64,000 nucleotides of DNA, from positions 7,130,001-7,194,000 of the forward strand of contig NC_061127.1 in assembly GCF_905220365.1 (NCBI RefSeq), written 5' to 3'. This DNA comes from Vanessa cardui (taxonomy: Eukaryota; Arthropoda; Insecta; Lepidoptera; Nymphalidae). The position numbers and the translations under genes are program-made. The number at the start of each line of letters is the position of its first letter. Within the stretch, counting starts at the first letter, position 1. Below, one piece after another: positions 40,601 through 49,258 of this stretch. The notes below the pieces were generated by a model, which saw nothing but the letters and a program-made list of their open reading frames with translations, ran no database searches and was not told the DNA's origin.

Positions 40601-43600
40601 TGTGTTTACAGGCGATGACACAAGAACGTCGGCGATATGGGTTTGTCCTTGAGCGTCAGTGCTCACTCGCAAAACATTGGCTTGCGTACCATACAGCTGG
40701 CGCGACCGCCTACAATACTGGCTTAGATGAGTGGCTCGAAGTGTCACGAACTCGAGAATTCCTCCCATCTAATGTGGAGGCTATGTTTGTCAGCAGGATG
40801 AGGGTACGTACAAAATTTTCTCATGCCAAACATTGTAATCCACTACTCATAGTATGATGATAATTATTTTAAAGTGCAATTTTACAGCCATCTAATGTCA
40901 AATGCTATTTTTCAGCAAGTGTCATTTTGGGCTGATGAAGATGTATATGCCAGCCCACGAAATGGTGATGACGATGATCGGGCATCTGTTGGCTCAGCTT
41001 TGCGAAAAACTCGATCTGTTGATGCTTCGTGCTTAGATGTTAGATCTATTGCGGACTTAGGATCTCCTACTCAAGGATTGTCTAGAGCCAAGTCTGATTT
41101 AAACCTTCAAGCAAGCCTACACAACAACGATCAAGGTAACATTATGTGTATTTTACAAATGTCTTTTTCTTCGTATACATGATACATTCACACAATTTAA
41201 GCAAATATTTTTTAATCCCTAAATTAAATTGACATCTGATTTTAGATACGGATATTCGTACAAAAACCCGCCCATCTTCTCTTGCTCCACCAACAAGCAC
41301 ATCACGTGATCCTCCACTGGCTCGAGCTTTATACGCATACGCAGCAGCTGGAGATAACCAGCTCAGCTTCCAACAGGGTGATATATTGGCTCTACTTGGG
41401 GATAGGACCAAGGGTTGGCAGTATGGAGAGAACCTGCGTACTCATAGTGCTGGCTGGTTTCCATTAGCATACACTGAACCAATAATCAGTGAAGAGACGG
41501 GGTAAGATATATTCTATTTTATTTAACAATACGTTTAAATATATATAATAGAGTATCTTATTGTGTATGGTTTTTAAATTAGAATAAATGAATATGCTAG
41601 ATGGACATGAATTATATAAGCAAGTGTCATTTTGTTTACAGCAACAATTCACCAGCACGTTGGAGTATTGCCCAAACACCAAGTGAGATGCCTCCGCCGG
41701 CGCCAATTTCACACACGCAAGTTTCTTCAAACTCCACCACACCTCATGCGCATTCTCACCCTCCGACACGAATGTTTGGTGACACTGTTACTGCTCATCA
41801 CGTCGCTAAGGTATTCATAGTAAAAAACAATTTATTATTAAATTGAATGGACCACATGCCGATTATGATATCTATGATTTTTCAGATTTTTTTTTTCTAA
41901 ATAAATATCACTCCAGAAGATCCGTTACTTTTTGTCCTTTTTAACATTAACGCTATAAACTACTATTTTACATATATTTTTTTACTTTTACAGGGACGAC
42001 TTGCCAACAGTTCTCCAGGATTACCACCAACCTTGCCCGCACCATCTCCGAGCGCTCTTAGCACATCAGCTAGTGCTAACTTTCACCAAACACCCATTCC
42101 AGCAACATCTGGTCCTATGAAAAACTCAACATCAGCTGCGAACTTTACTACTCATGCCGTTATAGAGACGAGAACGTTTGGACCACAAACACTTCCAATG
42201 CGTTCACAGGTAAAAAATAATACGATGACTTTAATTTATAGTTAGTATCTACAGTTCCTTTTCTAAATTTTCTTTTTATTTTTCAGGTGGCTCAGAAATC
42301 AGTACCAGCTAAAACTGTAGTTTCAGCTGTAGGGGCTGTTGGTAATGTTTCACTTCATAGCTCTAATGATTCTGGTTTTTCAAATGAACCACCTCCGCAA
42401 CCCGATGTTGACTACAGTGATGAAGAAGCACAAAGACTTCGTGTTCCAATAAGGTATGAATTATATTTTAGAATGATTAGTGCTTTGCTATATTTTTTGT
42501 TTCTTTTTATTTTTAGCTGTAGCGCTAGTGTTTTTTTATTATTTAATTTGCTAATTATTTTTGTAGTAAATCTGCTCAACAAAACCTCGAAAACAAAGCG
42601 TATCTTTTGAAAACACAAAGTCTTAAGCGGGGACCCAAACCTAACAACACTAATAACGGATATCTTACTGATGATCAACAATTATTATTACGAAATATGT
42701 TAGACATGGATAAAGATTCGCAAAAAATAAAAAGGACTAAATCATTCTGGAAATTTGGTCGAACGACACAAGAAGAGATCATGGAAGGTATGTCGCTTTG
42801 GCAACACCGAGATATAGTCGATACTGTACCAGAGTATAAGAAAAAACTATTCGTGAAGCTAAAGAAAGAATTAAGACCGGCACCAGATATTCCAGAGCCT
42901 AAAAAACAAATTATACCCGATAAACCTGCCACAAATGATAATCCCATATCTCGTCCACAAGAAACAATCGATAGAAAAGATATAAAGGTAAACAATGGTA
43001 TGAGACAAGCCAGAAGTTTAGGTTCTATACAACACGAAGAACGCGCTGAGAAAGAACGTAAGGGTAATATGAATTATCATCCAAATCAAGCAATGAATAA
43101 AAAGAGTTTCTCTGAAAAATCTATCGCTGAAGAAAAACATGATGATTTTTCTGTTACCCGAAACGAGTCACGACACTCAGATTTAACCAACACAAGTACT
43201 ATTAAAACTAATTTTGAAAATAGTTTTTACAATGATGAAAATGGAGATGGATATGTCATGAAAACTGTTAAAAGAAGAGAAATATTACAAAGATATGATA
43301 ATGAAAGCAATTCCGATAATAATTCAGTGGCCTCTAGCACGGATCCCTATGACTGCATAATTGTTGATGATCATATGACTTCCAAAAAACAACAAGAACT
43401 TGATAGACGTCGACAAGCACAAATTTTAGATAACGAAATCAAAAACAGTAAAGAAAATGCATATATGCCTGAATTTGAAGAAATAGAAGTCACGCCTATC
43501 AAACCACATGTAAGGGCAACATTATCATCGGATAAATCAAAATCGTCACATGAACGATCACCACCAAAAGTGATGGAATTCAAAACTTTCAAAGATACTT

Positions 43601-44994
43601 CAAAAGAAATTAAAACGTTCTCCGCGTCGTCGGAGACATTAAAATATAAAGATCAAGATCAACCAACTGATCGTTATGGAATTCCAATAGAACGTAACAA
43701 CAATGAAGTAAGAAACGAAGAATCTTATGATGAACATGATGATGGTACGCTAAAATACAAAAAACGTTCAAATGAAGAAAAGTTAAGAAAACATAATAAC
43801 GAAAATGGAAATAATAAAGAATACCCAAAAGCTGAAATAAGAAATCAAAAGAAAGATCCCAGATCCTACGAAACTTCTGAGCCAAGAATTGATTACTCAT
43901 TAGATAGGCGTCACACAAGGAAAGAATTTGTTGATACGAAAAATCGAGATAACAGAACAAGAAACAAGATAAATAGAAGTTATGATGACAGTACATTACA
44001 ATACAATGGACGGAGAGAAGAAAGATATTATGAATCGAACATATCGTATTTTAGTGATCAAGAGAGACGGGCTTCAAGATATGATTATGAAACAGATTCC
44101 AAGAAAGCAGAGAAATCAAAGATGAGACAAGAAGAAGCTAGGTTGGAAGCAAGACGACTTATGGATCGAAGAAATGATGCTCCATACAGTGAATCAGATG
44201 ACCAAAAGTTTAACGAAGCCTTAAAACAACAAAGACCGCAATTGCTACCACGAACCAAACTCCTTAAGCGTTCGGCTGATGGTAACGAATTGCCAGAAGA
44301 GGGTCATACTTTTGGACCTTGGTACGATTTGTGGGGACGAGAAACTGCCATGTACAAGTAGATGCAGGTTTGATTTGAAGGGTTTTTATTCTAGTTGTTA
44401 ATTTGTATTCACATTACCAGTGTTTTAGTCGATGTTTATAACATTCTCGTATTATTAGTCATCTTTTTATCTTGCACCTTTTATTATTTTTGTAATAGAA
44501 TTTTATTTTGCACTGACTTATCTCTGTTTAGAATTTAACCTTATTATCTGTAGTGTCTAAACTATTTTATTTTTTGTATATTTTGTTGTTGTTATTGTTA
44601 ATTAATTAAACAAGGAGCCAACGGCTTAAACAAAGTAATACGTATAACTCAAGACAAATGTTTTCTAACAGTTTACATAATACCTTTTAACACAGCCAAA
44701 TTCATTGTTAATTATAATAATGTCATATTTATTTCACAAAGTTCAGCTTTTGTAAATTGCAATCGTTGATTTTATTTGAATTAAAACTGAATTGAAATGT
44801 TTATTTAATCATTTTTATTATACATTTATATAAATGGTTAGAATAAATTTGCTTAATTATGTAGGCGACATATTTTTTTTTTATAATATTGCCAAAAATT
44901 ATATGATTTTCTTTCACCCAGGCCTCAGCAATTTGCAACAGTGAAACTAAGAAAGGCATTGACAAACGACCGATCGTCGCCTGCCATTGAATAA
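31603..44994 (+). CDS. IRSp53: IRSp53 / BAIAP2-family I-BAR adaptor, 5' incomplete
   Basis: Fourteen exons join in phase: 31603-31678, 32573-32665, 34922-34983, 37880-37951, 38567-38704, 40453-40518, 40612-40803, 40916-41135, 41246-41501, 41642-41810, 41994-42209, 42287-42453, 42567-44357 and 44922-44994. They total 3591 bases, 1196 residues plus stop. All introns are GT-AG. Residues 1-225 form the I-BAR (IMD) domain, opening NILDKFNPGARQ, with the basic patch KKQRKKK at 126-132 and QERRRYGFVLERQC near its end. An SH3 domain lies at 334-386 and a WH2-like tail at 1177-1193. Family members bind phosphoinositide-rich membrane and Rac through I-BAR, bend membrane outward and recruit actin regulators through SH3; the same role is inferred here. 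Roughly the first 15-20 residues with the start codon are missing. The linker between SH3 and WH2 is unusually long. Family identity is secure; exact terminal exon use is inferred. Confidence 0.95.
31679..32572 (+). other. IRSp53: IRSp53 intron, 894 bases
   Basis: Two overlapping open frames near 31915-32191 lie on opposite strands and match no I-BAR sequence; the domain is continuous without them. Nothing else was recognised. Confidence 0.6.
32573..32665 (+). CDS. IRSp53: IRSp53 exon b: I-BAR
   Basis: Acceptor TTTCGCAG and donor ATTG|GTAAC. It encodes residues 26-57 (GAAAASRLYVDAVGKLGRQ onward), equivalent to the segment with two turns of small residues followed by the amphipathic helix in vertebrate members. 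It contains GTWGGCADIG, where other family members carry a Gly-Ser-rich turn. Confidence 0.92.
33690..33976 (+). mobile_element. Family B element in an IRSp53 intron
   Basis: A near-complete copy of the 1090 element in the intron between exons b and c, ending ACCTATACCATAAAAAATGG. It includes CTACAGGCACAAGGGACATA and CTTACCATCAGGTGGCC. An 84-codon frame starting at 33915 reads out of the repeat and is not a gene. Confidence 0.85.
34372..34480 (-). mobile_element. LINE 3'-tail-like fragment, family D, inverted
   Basis: CTATACTTATACTATGCG, GTCTGTTTGTCTGTTTC and TTAATGAAATTTGACGAAAC are the reverse complement of the 14466 tail block. It lies in an IRSp53 intron. Confidence 0.5.
34497..34735 (+). 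mobile_element. Short interspersed element, family E
   Basis: The head GACCTCCGTGGTCGACTGG and GTTTTCATGGGTACCCC is followed by GATTCCCGGCCGAGTCGATG, TCTTGGGTCTGGGTGTTTG and TTACATTGGGGTATGTGATG, then a (TTTAT)n end. It matches the inverted copy at 8690 and the fragment at 60366. The family is known to me only as a common lepidopteran repeat; a tRNA-like origin is possible. Confidence 0.65.
34922..34983 (+). CDS. IRSp53: IRSp53 exon c: I-BAR
   Basis: Acceptor TTTTTTACAG and donor ATT|GTAAGT, phase 0 exit. It encodes residues 57-77 (GTALMKVVEVYREIQDQQMNI), equal to the LGDVLFQMAEVHRQIQ-type helix segment of vertebrate I-BAR domains. It is the smallest exon of the gene, at 62 bases. Confidence 0.93.
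35212..35376 (-). mobile_element. Degenerate family B element, inverted
   Basis: TTATGGTATATATTGGCATA, GGGCCACTTGATGGTAAGT and CGCCACCAACCTTGGCC are the reverse complement of the 3' two thirds of the 1090 element. It lies in the intron between exons c and d. Confidence 0.7.
36115..36140. repeat. (TCAAAA)n microsatellite tail
   Basis: Four tandem copies of TCAAAA form the 3' tail of the antisense LINE. Confidence 0.85.
36350..37772 (-). CDS. Reverse transcriptase fragment of the Jockey-like LINE
   Basis: An intact frame of at least 465 residues ends at the stop at 36350 and continues to the truncated 5' edge with no initiator ATG (the first shared codons read ...NKSLDTGSF). Numbered from that Leu, it holds the reverse transcriptase motifs YRPISILPSLSKIFE (30-44), VFCDLSKAFD (98-107), GVPQGSILGP (157-166) and the catalytic LFADDT (188-193). 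The C-terminal domain follows to residue 465, ending DFVDDKKAWS. Lack of frameshifts suggests a fairly recent insertion. The copy cannot be autonomous without its 5' half. The clade call is from motif memory; CR1 or Rex1-like alternatives are less likely. Confidence 0.9.
37880..37951 (+). CDS. IRSp53: IRSp53 exon d: I-BAR
   Basis: Acceptor TTTGTTACAG, donor CAG|GTTCGT. It encodes residues 78-101 (LKAFYVDLLVPLETNLEKDT onward), equal to the KSFHNELLTQLE segment of vertebrate members. The acceptor is close to the LINE insertion. Confidence 0.92.
38567..38704 (+). CDS. IRSp53: IRSp53 exon e: I-BAR basic patch
   Basis: Acceptor GTTTACAG, donor AAG|GTACTT. It encodes residues 102-147. It includes IKKQRKKKTNV, which corresponds to the Lys/Arg cluster at the tip of the dimer used for phosphoinositide and Rac binding in the family. 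Confidence 0.93.
38705..40452 (+). other. IRSp53: IRSp53 intron, 1748 bases
   Basis: AT-rich with no recognised repeat or exon. Open frames near 40359-40581 on both strands read partly into exon f and are not separate genes. Confidence 0.6.
40453..40518 (+). CDS. IRSp53: IRSp53 exon f: I-BAR
   Basis: Acceptor TTTATTACAG, donor AAT|GTAAGT. It encodes residues 148-169 (SMQILEEEKTKLDAFCEQSL, KN). It occupies the position of the QGELENYVSDGYK segment of vertebrate I-BAR domains. Confidence 0.92.
40612..40803 (+). CDS. IRSp53: IRSp53 exon g: end of I-BAR
   Basis: Acceptor TGTTTACAG, donor AGG|GTACGT. It encodes residues 170-233, including TQERRRYGFVLERQCSLAKH, the most conserved block of the family (ERRRF.FLVE.QC). 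The I-BAR fold ends around residue 225. Confidence 0.95.
40916..41135 (+). CDS. IRSp53: IRSp53 exon h: Ser/Asp-rich linker
   Basis: Acceptor TATTTTTCAG, donor CAAG|GTAAC (phase 1). It encodes residues 234-306 and contributes to 307. It has an acidic stretch, NGDDDDRASVG, and repeated Arg-Ser dipeptides (RKTRSVDAS, SRAKSDLN) that could be phosphorylated. A clear CRIB motif like that of vertebrate IRSp53 was not seen. Confidence 0.9.
41246..41501 (+). CDS. IRSp53: IRSp53 exon i: SH3 domain
   Basis: Acceptor GATTTTAG, donor GG|GTAAGA (phase 2 exit). It encodes residues 307-392. The SH3 domain at 334-386 shows ALYAYAAAGDNQLSF, QGDILALL, GWQYGENL and AGWFPLAYTEPI. The usual ALYDY is ALYAY here, as tolerated in this family. 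The Trp-Tyr pair and Pro/Tyr ligand groove are intact, so it is likely functional. Confidence 0.96.
41642..41810 (+). CDS. IRSp53: IRSp53 exon j: Pro/Ser/His-rich linker
   Basis: Acceptor TTGTTTACAG, donor AAG|GTATTC. It encodes residues 392-448. It has SEMPPPAPISHT, a possible SH3-ligand type proline tract, and TTPHAHSHPP. No fold is predicted. Confidence 0.9.
41994..42209 (+). CDS. IRSp53: IRSp53 exon k: Pro/Ser/Thr-rich linker
   Basis: Acceptor TTTTACAG, donor CAG|GTAAAA, both phase 0. It encodes residues 449-520, with PGLPPTLPAPSPSALSTSAS. Its length is a multiple of three (216 bases) in phase 0, so it could be skipped without frame change. Confidence 0.9.
42287..42453 (+). CDS. IRSp53: IRSp53 exon l: linker
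   Basis: Acceptor TTTTTCAG, donor ATAAG|GTATGA (phase 2). It encodes residues 521-575. It includes SSNDSGFSNEPPPQPDVDYS and an acidic DEEAQRLRVPI that leads into the next exon. Confidence 0.9.
42567..44357 (+). CDS. IRSp53: IRSp53 exon m: long disordered charged region
   Basis: Acceptor TTTTTGTAG, then one base completing Ser. It encodes residues 576-1173. Near the start it holds SLKRGPKPNNTN and the compact motif SFWKFGRTTQEEIMEGMSLW, which looks constrained. After that come about 450 residues rich in Lys, Glu, Asp, Arg, Asn and Ser with few hydrophobics. Near the end are an Arg/Glu-rich possible coiled coil (MRQEEARLEARRLMDRR) and GHTFGPWYDLWGRETAMYK. If spliced, the exon ends at AA|GTAG. 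If read on, the frame closes at TAG 44359-44361, giving 1173 residues in total. Confidence 0.92.
44358..44921 (+). other. IRSp53: Last IRSp53 intron, or 3' UTR of the short form
   Basis: 564 bases bounded by donor GTAGAT and acceptor TTTCACCCAG. The first TAG is produced by the donor itself. Several T-rich stretches are present and no repeat is recognised. If the intron is not removed, this interval is 3' UTR with a poly(A) signal at 44842. Confidence 0.6.
44842..44847 (+). promoter_or_regulatory. IRSp53: Candidate poly(A) signal for the short IRSp53 form
   Basis: AATAAA occurs 481 bases after the in-frame TAG and 75 bases before the last acceptor. It would allow a transcript that ends inside the intron. 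An ATTAAA near 44780 is an alternative. Confidence 0.35.
44922..44994 (+). CDS. IRSp53: IRSp53 terminal exon n: WH2-like tail
   Basis: After acceptor TTTCACCCAG the first base completes a Lys codon. The exon then encodes PQQFATVKLRKALTNDRSSP plus AIE and a TAA at 44992-44994. The FATVKLR...TNDRS block strongly resembles the WH2-like C-terminus of vertebrate BAIAP2L1 and of WH2-bearing IRSp53 forms, as I recall them. WH2 motifs bind monomeric actin. The reading frame, acceptor and family match all fit, so the exon is real although only 22 codons long. Confidence 0.9.
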
Positions 44995-45190
44995 TTTTCT
45001 AGATGTTTAATATTATTATTATTATTTTGTTAAATATATATTATATTATGTAAATTAGAAACATCATGTATTTTGTACAGTTAAATATTATTATAGTTTA
45101 AGAAAGAATATATCACAATTTTTATAATAATTCAAGATTTGTTTTATTTGACTCATATCTACAGTTAACATAAAACATAAATAAACACAT
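44995..45190 (+). other. IRSp53: Probable 3' UTR of IRSp53
   Basis: AT-rich sequence after TAA. A canonical AATAAA is first seen near 45180 (CATAAATAAACAC); the true cleavage site cannot be fixed. Confidence 0.4.
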
Positions 45191-45199
45191 ACGCACAAC

Positions 45200-46695
45200 T
45201 TGAAATAACTCTTCATTCAGCATCATTCAATTATTGATTCATATGAATGGGAGCTGTATAGAAACTCAAATTTGTATTGTAAATACATCGTTGCATATGA
45301 CTTGTAATGACGATAAAAAATATCATTGTATTCGATCCATTGTTTACAATTTCAAAACGATTCCTTTCAGAATAGATGTCACTCATTTCGAAAAAAAAAA
45401 AAACTTTGATACGCTTTCAACTTATTCCGTGTGGAAATGACAACGGATGGGAAAACTCGGTGTCAATTGGTCCTGTGACAATGGCCCAAGATTTATCACA
45501 TCTGTATCCTTAGGGTATCATTCACAATAGGGTCTACCCCGAAAAGTCATCGTTGCCGACTTTTATATTTCAAATAAAAAAAGGATACATTACATTCTAC
45601 AAGTCACATTAATATAATTTAATAATAATGTAAATACATTTCATATACATTTATATGTGAACCATTACAAACGATCTGGTTTTGTATAACAATAATAAAA
45701 TTTTTATACATAAAAAAAACAAATTCTGCACATAAAATAATTAATATTTTTATTAAGCCCTCCTCACTCCGGTGACGCATGTGGTGAACATTCTTACCAA
45801 ACGACATGTATGTTTGTGTAACTTGTCGCTTTGAATGTATTGAGGTACGGTGCTTATTATAGTAAAATATATAATTATCATAGTAACTTAAATTCTATAA
45901 AAATATGATATTTTATTATGTATCTAATTGCAGACGTATTTTTAATATTCGTAGGAGTGTCCCTATTAAGCTACTATTGGTAACAATAATTACGACAAAT
46001 TTATACCTGTCAAATTCTACATTTAATCTTTTGAAAATTCATGGCACATGCACTGTTTTTGGTCTTTAGTATATTAGTTAATACCATGTCAAATTAATTT
46101 CATTTATATATTTTTCATTCGGTTTTCGAGTCTGCCCAAAGTGCGTCAAATATTTTTATAAAAAAATATATATGTAAACTATTGAAAACGTCATTTCGTT
46201 GAGCTATTTAAGGTTAATGTTAAACTAAGACGTAAGTTCTCGACGAGAGGAAAGTGGGTTGTACAAGCGACAAAGTTGCTGTCCCTGTTATTAAGTCTCG
46301 TCAAGTTTACTGCCGGCGAACTTTATTCAGCGAGTCACAGTTGAATAGATGTGTACAAACAATGTCATATATCAAAATTGAAATAGGTGCATACAACGCT
46401 TGTTACAAACAAACGTGATGCAATTATTGTTGTGATATTTGCTCAAAATCATTCAATGTTTTCGCATTATCGTCAATAATAGAGCTTTATGCAAATTCAA
46501 ATAACGGCCGAATTACAATATGTTGTAAAGCTGTGTTTAAATCAGCGAGTTTCATTACAGTTGCAAGTAATAGAATCTCTTCGATCGTTTATTTAAAGTA
46601 CATTAAAAGATTTATATATATTCATCTTGGAGTCACTAAGTCTTATGGAGAACCTCATTCCTTAATACCTGGTGACCCAAAAAAAATAATTGCAT
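45200..46695. other. Intergenic AT-rich sequence
   Basis: No gene recognised. A patch near 46225-46335 (GTTCTCGACGAGAGG, TTACTGCCGGCGAAC) has higher GC than its surroundings. It has no open frame of note. Confidence 0.4.
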
Positions 46696-46697
46696 TT

Positions 46698-46912
46698 AAT
46701 TACAGATTCAAATCCAAGCAAGCACCACTGAATTTTTATATGCGTAATTTGTGTTTATAATTATCTTGGCGGTGAAGGAAAATATTGTGAGGCAACCTGC
46801 ATGTATCTAATTTCAACGAAATTCTGCCACATTTACATCATCCAACCCGTAAAGAATCAGCATAGTGGAATATGCTTCAAACCTTCTCCTCAAAGGGAGA
46901 GGAGGTCTTACA
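46698..46912 (+). mobile_element. 5'-truncated or decayed tRNA-headed SINE
   Basis: ACAGATTCAAATCCAAGCAA is a decayed B-box region. It is followed by GAAATTCTGCCACATTTACA, GTGGAATATGCTTCAAACC and AAAGGGAGAGGAGGTCTTA. The A-box end and the terminal GTT tail are not present. Confidence 0.75.
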
Positions 46913-47389
46913 TATATACAATTTCGTATCGTGATTTCACAGAGCTAATTTTATTTAAAGCTACGTAAGTTGTGAAACTAAGTAAATACTTCCATCAATC
47001 ATATTGACGTAATAATCATACAATTAAATTTTTGTATCATGATAAAAATGAACGAATACGAATTTAAAGGTACTTAGTTATTTCCGATGCAAAGAGCTGT
47101 TGCTTACTGTCGAGCTCTTAATCCTTTCACACATTGATCACAGTAAGCGTCAGAAGTGCCACATATTTAAATGCTCAGGATTTTACATGAAAGGAGCGAA
47201 CTGAGTGCAAAGGAACAGAAATTACGCCTTTCAGGAAGCTTGACACAGACTCGACCCTTAAAAGGACCGTTTCAAAAGCAAGTTGAATATCTTTGTTGGA
47301 TTACGTTTATTTATATATGGAACTGGTAAGAAATTTATATAAAAAGTAAATATACCGATATTTTTACAGCATGTATAGGCAAATGTCAC

Positions 47390-47575
47390 CTCACCTGTCA
47401 CCTGGATCGTATGAGTTCTCCAATCCCATAGACATTACCGTCCTTAGAAATATTACCCATATTGGCGGTATTGGGATTGTTCCTCATATTACCATTATCA
47501 ATGGGAACTAAGACTGCGCCTAGGGCCTGTAGTTACACTGGCTCACTCGCCCTAATGTGATTGCAATAACAGTTA
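47390..47575 (-). mobile_element. Degenerate family B element, inverted
   Basis: TCCCATAGACATTACC, ATGGGAACTAAGAC and GGGCCTGTAGTTACACTGG are the reverse complement of the family B core. The match is partly rearranged. Confidence 0.6.
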
Positions 47576-48272
47576 AAATCTATGACGTCATCCAACCAGC
47601 ATCACGTCACTAAAGGATAGATAACACTTATCTCACGAGGCAGTGATGACAACCGAAATGCTTACAAACACGAAGTCAGCTATCGATATAAAAATCAATT
47701 TTCACTGCAAATCGAGCGAGGAGACCAATGCTTTCCAAGTCATCGGCTCCCTTCAAGCGCCTTGGCCCGGAAAAATCCACAATTTTGTAAAAAACATACT
47801 CCAACTTTTAAACTGCAACACACGTTACTGATGCGTCGAATGGAACGAGAATTTCATTTGAATCGCACTATGTAGCTACACTGAATGTTGAAAATCTGAT
47901 GCGTGAAGCATAAAACATTTCGAGTAAACTTTAACCGCGTTAACTGACAAACGTTTATTATAATTGTAAAGGATTTAAAATTTATTACCATTTACATATT
48001 ACCTTATTCCTTTTGTATCATTTGCAAATAGTCACTACCTTAAAGATCATTTAATTTTGTTACATAAAATAACTAAGCCGGCATACATTCTGTAGTAATT
48101 CTATACGTGTCTCATTCCACTAAAGACATACGACTGACGGTGATACGCCATTCTGATACGAATATCCTTTAAATGTTATAATTATTACAATTAAAGTTGC
48201 ATATCACTTGCTGGCATATCACGATCTTGTTCTTTCATTGTAGTCTCAATACAACTCCATTAAAATTGTGAC

Positions 48273-48280
48273 TATATATA
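48273..48280 (+). promoter_or_regulatory. Candidate TATA box upstream of the 67-codon frame
   Basis: TATATATA lies 19-26 bases before TCAGCTT, an initiator-like site near 48297-48303, and about 240 bases before the ATG at 48516. The TATA is kept in copy 2 (52382-52389) but the initiator-like bases differ there (CACAGCT). In such AT-rich DNA this is weak evidence. Confidence 0.25.
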
Positions 48281-48515
48281 CAAATGCTTATTCATCTCAG
48301 CTTAGTGCAGTACTTTAAATTATTTTTGATTTTCTATTGTTAAGATTATATTTCTCTAGAATCCTATAAAAAAGGTTCCATAGTTAGTGTTCTTCTTAAA
48401 TGAAAGTTAATAATACCCTTCCCTGCCTTTGAAATGACAAAAACAATTTTATTTAAGACTTTTATTTTAGTTTGCGAAAAGAGGTTTTTATAGTTACAAC
48501 TTTAAACAGTTCCGT

Positions 48516-48719
48516 ATGTTTAGTAATGCCACAAAGTCCTTAAATAAGCACAGACAGTTTGGTCCGTGGTTACAGTTGGACACTACAGCCAACAGAGAAA
48601 CAAAATTCTGCTATTCTAATGTTCCGTCGGAAGCTGGGAATGTGAATAAAAGGTCATTTACAAAAGCGCAGCGACAACGTGTCCAAGGAAATTGCTTTTT
48701 AGTGGACGCCTTGTGCTGA
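48516..48719 (+). CDS. Unidentified 67-residue open frame, copy 1
   Basis: The frame starts ATG, MFSNATKSLNKHRQFGPWLQ, and ends FLVDALC with TGA. It has no signal peptide, no membrane segment and no domain I recognise. It is mildly basic, with four Trp/Tyr/Cys-containing short blocks. Compared with copy 2 at 52625 only two of 204 bases differ, and both changes are silent (Val GTT/GTC, Cys TGC/TGT), while the 200 bases downstream are clearly more diverged. AATAAA follows at 48744-48749. It may be a small gene, an exon or a fragment captured in a repeat. Silent-only change is suggestive, but two events are too few to prove selection. Confidence 0.4.
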   Translation: MFSNATKSLNKHRQFGPWLQLDTTANRETKFCYSNVPSEAGNVNKRSFTKAQRQRVQGNCFLVDALC

Positions 48720-48984
48720 ATTAATTACTAAAAATGTATTCGAAATAAATAAAGAAAACATCGCTTATAAATACGCTTTTGTAAACTAGTGTCCGAACGC
48801 AGCTTCACCTGCACTTGAGAATTTAGGCAGGTAGGTACCCTATGTTGTTTTTTCCTGATTACTAGTATGAAAAATTTCATGATAAATTAGATGCTTGGTA
48901 TAGACTTTAGATTGGTAAAAAGTAATAAATAATTATTTTGTACAAGCAAACTAATATTCACATATATATAATGATCATTAGATA

Positions 48985-49198
48985 ATATAAAACAAAGTCG
49001 CTTAACACTGTCTGTCCCTTTGTATGCTTATGTCTTTAAAATTACGCAACGAATTTTGTAGCGGGTTTTCTTTAATAGATAGAGTGATTTAAGAGGATTT
49101 TTTTTTGTATATGGGCAATATATCAAAGATTCAAGAAATAACCTAGTATATTTACTATCAGAATTGTACACGTGCAAAGCTGGCGCGGGTCGCTAGTT
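48985..49198 (+). mobile_element. LINE 3'-tail fragment, family F, in copy 1 only
   Basis: AAAGTCGCTTAACACTGTCTG, CGGGTTTTCTTTAATAGATA and GCGCGGGTCGCTAGTTCAG match the 19678 tail. The corresponding place in copy 2 (about 53060) is empty, so it was either inserted after duplication or lost from copy 2. Confidence 0.65.
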
Positions 49199-49258
49199 CA
49201 GTATTACTACTAAGCAAGTCCGTTACGTCGTACGTTAAAATCATGTTTCAAAAGTTAA

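Noticed and set aside
42675..43996. Minus-strand frames of 73 to 128 codons
   Set aside because: They are antisense shadows of the long IRSp53 exon, which is supported by frame continuity and splice sites.
44280..44284. GATG|GTAACG as the donor for the terminal exon
   Set aside because: Joining 44281 to 44922 shifts the frame and gives an early stop, whereas AA|GTAG at 44357 keeps the WH2 frame.
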